Origin: Dehalococcoidia bacterium
GTDB lineage: Bacteria; Chloroflexota; Dehalococcoidia; Lucifugimonadales; Lucifugimonadaceae
NCBI GenBank assembly: GCA_012270805.1
Contig: JAAXHR010000245.1
Span: forward strand, 1 to 6,110
Length of the DNA: 6,110 nt
Reading direction: 5' to 3'
Numbering within the stretch: position 1 is the stretch's first letter; every line of letters starts with the position of its first letter. Shown piece by piece: positions 4,977 to 6,110 of the stretch. The notes beneath the pieces were generated by a model that was not told the DNA's origin, made no database searches, and saw only the letters and a program-made list of their open reading frames with translations. The position numbers and the translations under genes were made by a program.

Positions 4977-6110
4977 TTATCGCGCGTTCGCCGGATAGAT
5001 GATCACACTTGCTCCGCGCACCGCGGTGATGGTTACTGGTGCGCCATCTGGCAACGATGCGCCGTACGAACGATTCCGGACGCGAAAAGTATCGCCCGAC
5101 GGCAGACGTACGCTGAAATCGGTGAAATCACCATGGAATTCGCGGGAGGCGATGCGAGCGACGCAACGGCAGTCGATACCGCAAGGGGTGAACGGCTCGA
5201 GTGTCCAACCGTCTTCCTCGGAACCTCGGGTATCGTGCCGCCGCAACCTAAGTTCTGATGCCCGCATCAAGGCTGACACTTCTTCGCCATCAGCAATGTC
5301 CCAACCGTTCGCGGCAACCGCTGGAAACTCACCAGCCTCGGTGAAGACTCTCCCACCCCTGTAGGTCCCCTTGATGAACGACGACCGCCCGATAACGCGC
5401 GCGACATGAGGAGACACTGGATGCGCATACACCTCTTCAGCGGTCCCGATCTGTTCCACTCGCCCAGCGCGCATCACCGCCACGCGATCCGAGGTTAAGA
5501 AAGCCGTCTCGCGGTCGTGGGTCACCAATATTGCGGTTTTTCCAGCCTCATGGATAATGTCTTTGACCTGACGCCGCAGTTCCACGACGAGGCTGGGATC
5601 AAGATTGCTGAACGGCTCGTCTAGCAGGACGGCAACGGAATCCGGGGCGATGGCTCGCGCAAGGGCCACCCGTTGCTGCTCGCCGCCTGAGAGCCCATGA
5701 ACACCGCGGTCGGCGTATTCGCTGATGCCGCACATCTCCAGTATCTCGAGCGACCGCCGCCGCTTTTCTCGGTCATTGACATCTTTGATTCCGAACTGGA
5801 CGTTGCGTGCGACTGACAAGTGCGGGAAGAGAGCGTAGGACTGAAATACGAGACCCAGTGCGCGTTCATGCGGTGGGATGTGAATGAACGGAGAGCCAAC
5901 CAATGAGCTGCCGAGACGCACATAGCCGTTAATCACTCGCTCGAATCCGGCGATTACCCGTAACGCAGTAGTCTTGCCGACACCGCTAGGACCGAGCAAG
6001 CAGACAATCTCGCCGTCTTGAACTTGCAGATTGAACTCGTTCAACACGGGCGGTTCGTCGGGGTGGTACCTCGTCTGCACCTGTTCAAGGTGGATCGCGC
6101 CGGTGCCACC
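4977..6110 (-). CDS. ABC importer ATP-binding protein, FbpC/PotA (MalK-like) type, partial at 5' end
   Basis: ATPase of a binding-protein-dependent importer; 377 codons are visible and the frame is open to the window edge. A GTG at 6080 is not the start, because the ten codons before it (GGTGAIHLEQ) continue the family's first beta strand; probably only a few residues are missing. Walker A is GPSGVGKTT (visible residues 40-48), Q-loop VFQSYALFP (Gln90), signature LSGGEQQR (140-147), Walker B VLLDEPFSNLD (161-171) and H-switch THD (His198). After about residue 245 comes a TOBE-like C-terminal region with strands such as FTDFSVRLPSGDTFRV. The wording near the signature and Walker B, and RRQVKDIIHEAGKTAILVTHD-like spacing, is closest in my memory to the ferric iron (FbpC) branch; spermidine, thiamine or phosphonate importers are alternatives. 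It has an unusual CGIDCRC cluster (310-316). It is separated from livK by 166 nt and is probably the end of another transcription unit. Confidence 0.9.
   Translation of the reverse strand, partial: GGTGAIHLEQVQTRYHPDEPPVLNEFNLQVQDGEIVCLLGPSGVGKTTALRVIAGFERVINGYVRLGSSLVGSPFIHIPPHERALGLVFQSYALFPHLSVARNVQFGIKDVNDREKRRRSLEILEMCGISEYADRGVHGLSGGEQQRVALARAIAPDSVAVLLDEPFSNLDPSLVVELRRQVKDIIHEAGKTAILVTHDRETAFLTSDRVAVMRAGRVEQIGTAEEVYAHPVSPHVARVIGRSSFIKGTYRGGRVFTEAGEFPAVAANGWDIADGEEVSALMRASELRLRRHDTRGSEEDGWTLEPFTPCGIDCRCVARIASREFHGDFTDFSVRLPSGDTFRVRNRSYGASLPDGAPVTITAVRGASVIIYPANAR

Noticed and set aside
4935..5258. Plus-strand open frame of 107 codons opposite the FbpC-type gene
   Set aside because: No similarity or motif; antisense shadow of the ATPase C-terminal region.
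4977..6080. Treating the FbpC-type gene as complete from GTG at 6080
   Set aside because: The upstream in-frame codons continue the conserved first strand of the ATPase domain, so the gene is cut by the window edge.
1..6110. A novel multi-gene defence, toxin or mobile system
   Set aside because: All supported genes are ABC transporter parts; I found no nuclease, integrase, toxin-antitoxin pair, transposase or CRISPR-like spaced repeats.

Overview
The window holds a branched-chain amino acid type (LIV/HAAT family) ABC transporter locus, read entirely on the minus strand. A second, unrelated-type ABC ATPase gene lies at its upstream (right-hand) end. Every convincing gene is on the minus strand, and I found no RNA gene, CRISPR array, transposase or phage gene. 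Genes are bacterial in style: GGAGGT ribosome sites 7 nt before two start codons, an ATGA stop/start overlap, and a lipoprotein signal on the binding protein. Base composition is moderate by eye (not computed). The style of the binding protein reminds me of uncultured marine Chloroflexota (SAR202/Dehalococcoidia-like), but that is a low-confidence impression, not something proven here.

Layout in the direction of transcription (right to left): (1) 6110-4977, the 5'-truncated end of an FbpC/PotA-type importer ATPase with a C-terminal TOBE-like region. (2) 4976-4811, an intergenic region with a possible -10 box and two inverted repeats that probably serve livK. (3) 4810-3632, livK, an intact lipoprotein solute-binding protein. 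(4) 3631-3449, an intergenic stretch with an 11-bp perfect inverted repeat and a tiny ORF preceded by GGAGGT. (5) 3448-2961, a decayed second livK copy that keeps its signal peptide, about 25 residues of the mature N-terminal region and the last 100 or so residues, but has lost about 230 internal codons and is frameshifted. (6) 2894-1536, livH, a permease enlarged to 452 residues by an extra block of membrane segments. (7) 1525-479, livM, the partner permease. (8) 482-1, the first 160 codons of livG, the ATPase, cut by the window edge at its LSYG signature. A livF partner would be expected further left, outside the window.

The LivK lipoprotein would capture the ligand outside the membrane, LivH and LivM would form the channel, and LivG (with an unseen LivF) would drive transport. 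The true substrate cannot be read from sequence: this family also takes up amides, urea and other amino acids.

The most notable points are the livK pseudogene with a reconstructable decay history, the helix insertion in LivH with an apparent internal duplication at its borders, a DxDxDG loop between two cysteines in LivK, a possible leader-peptide/hairpin arrangement before the pseudogene, and a cysteine cluster in the upstream ATPase. I saw no clear novel multi-gene system.
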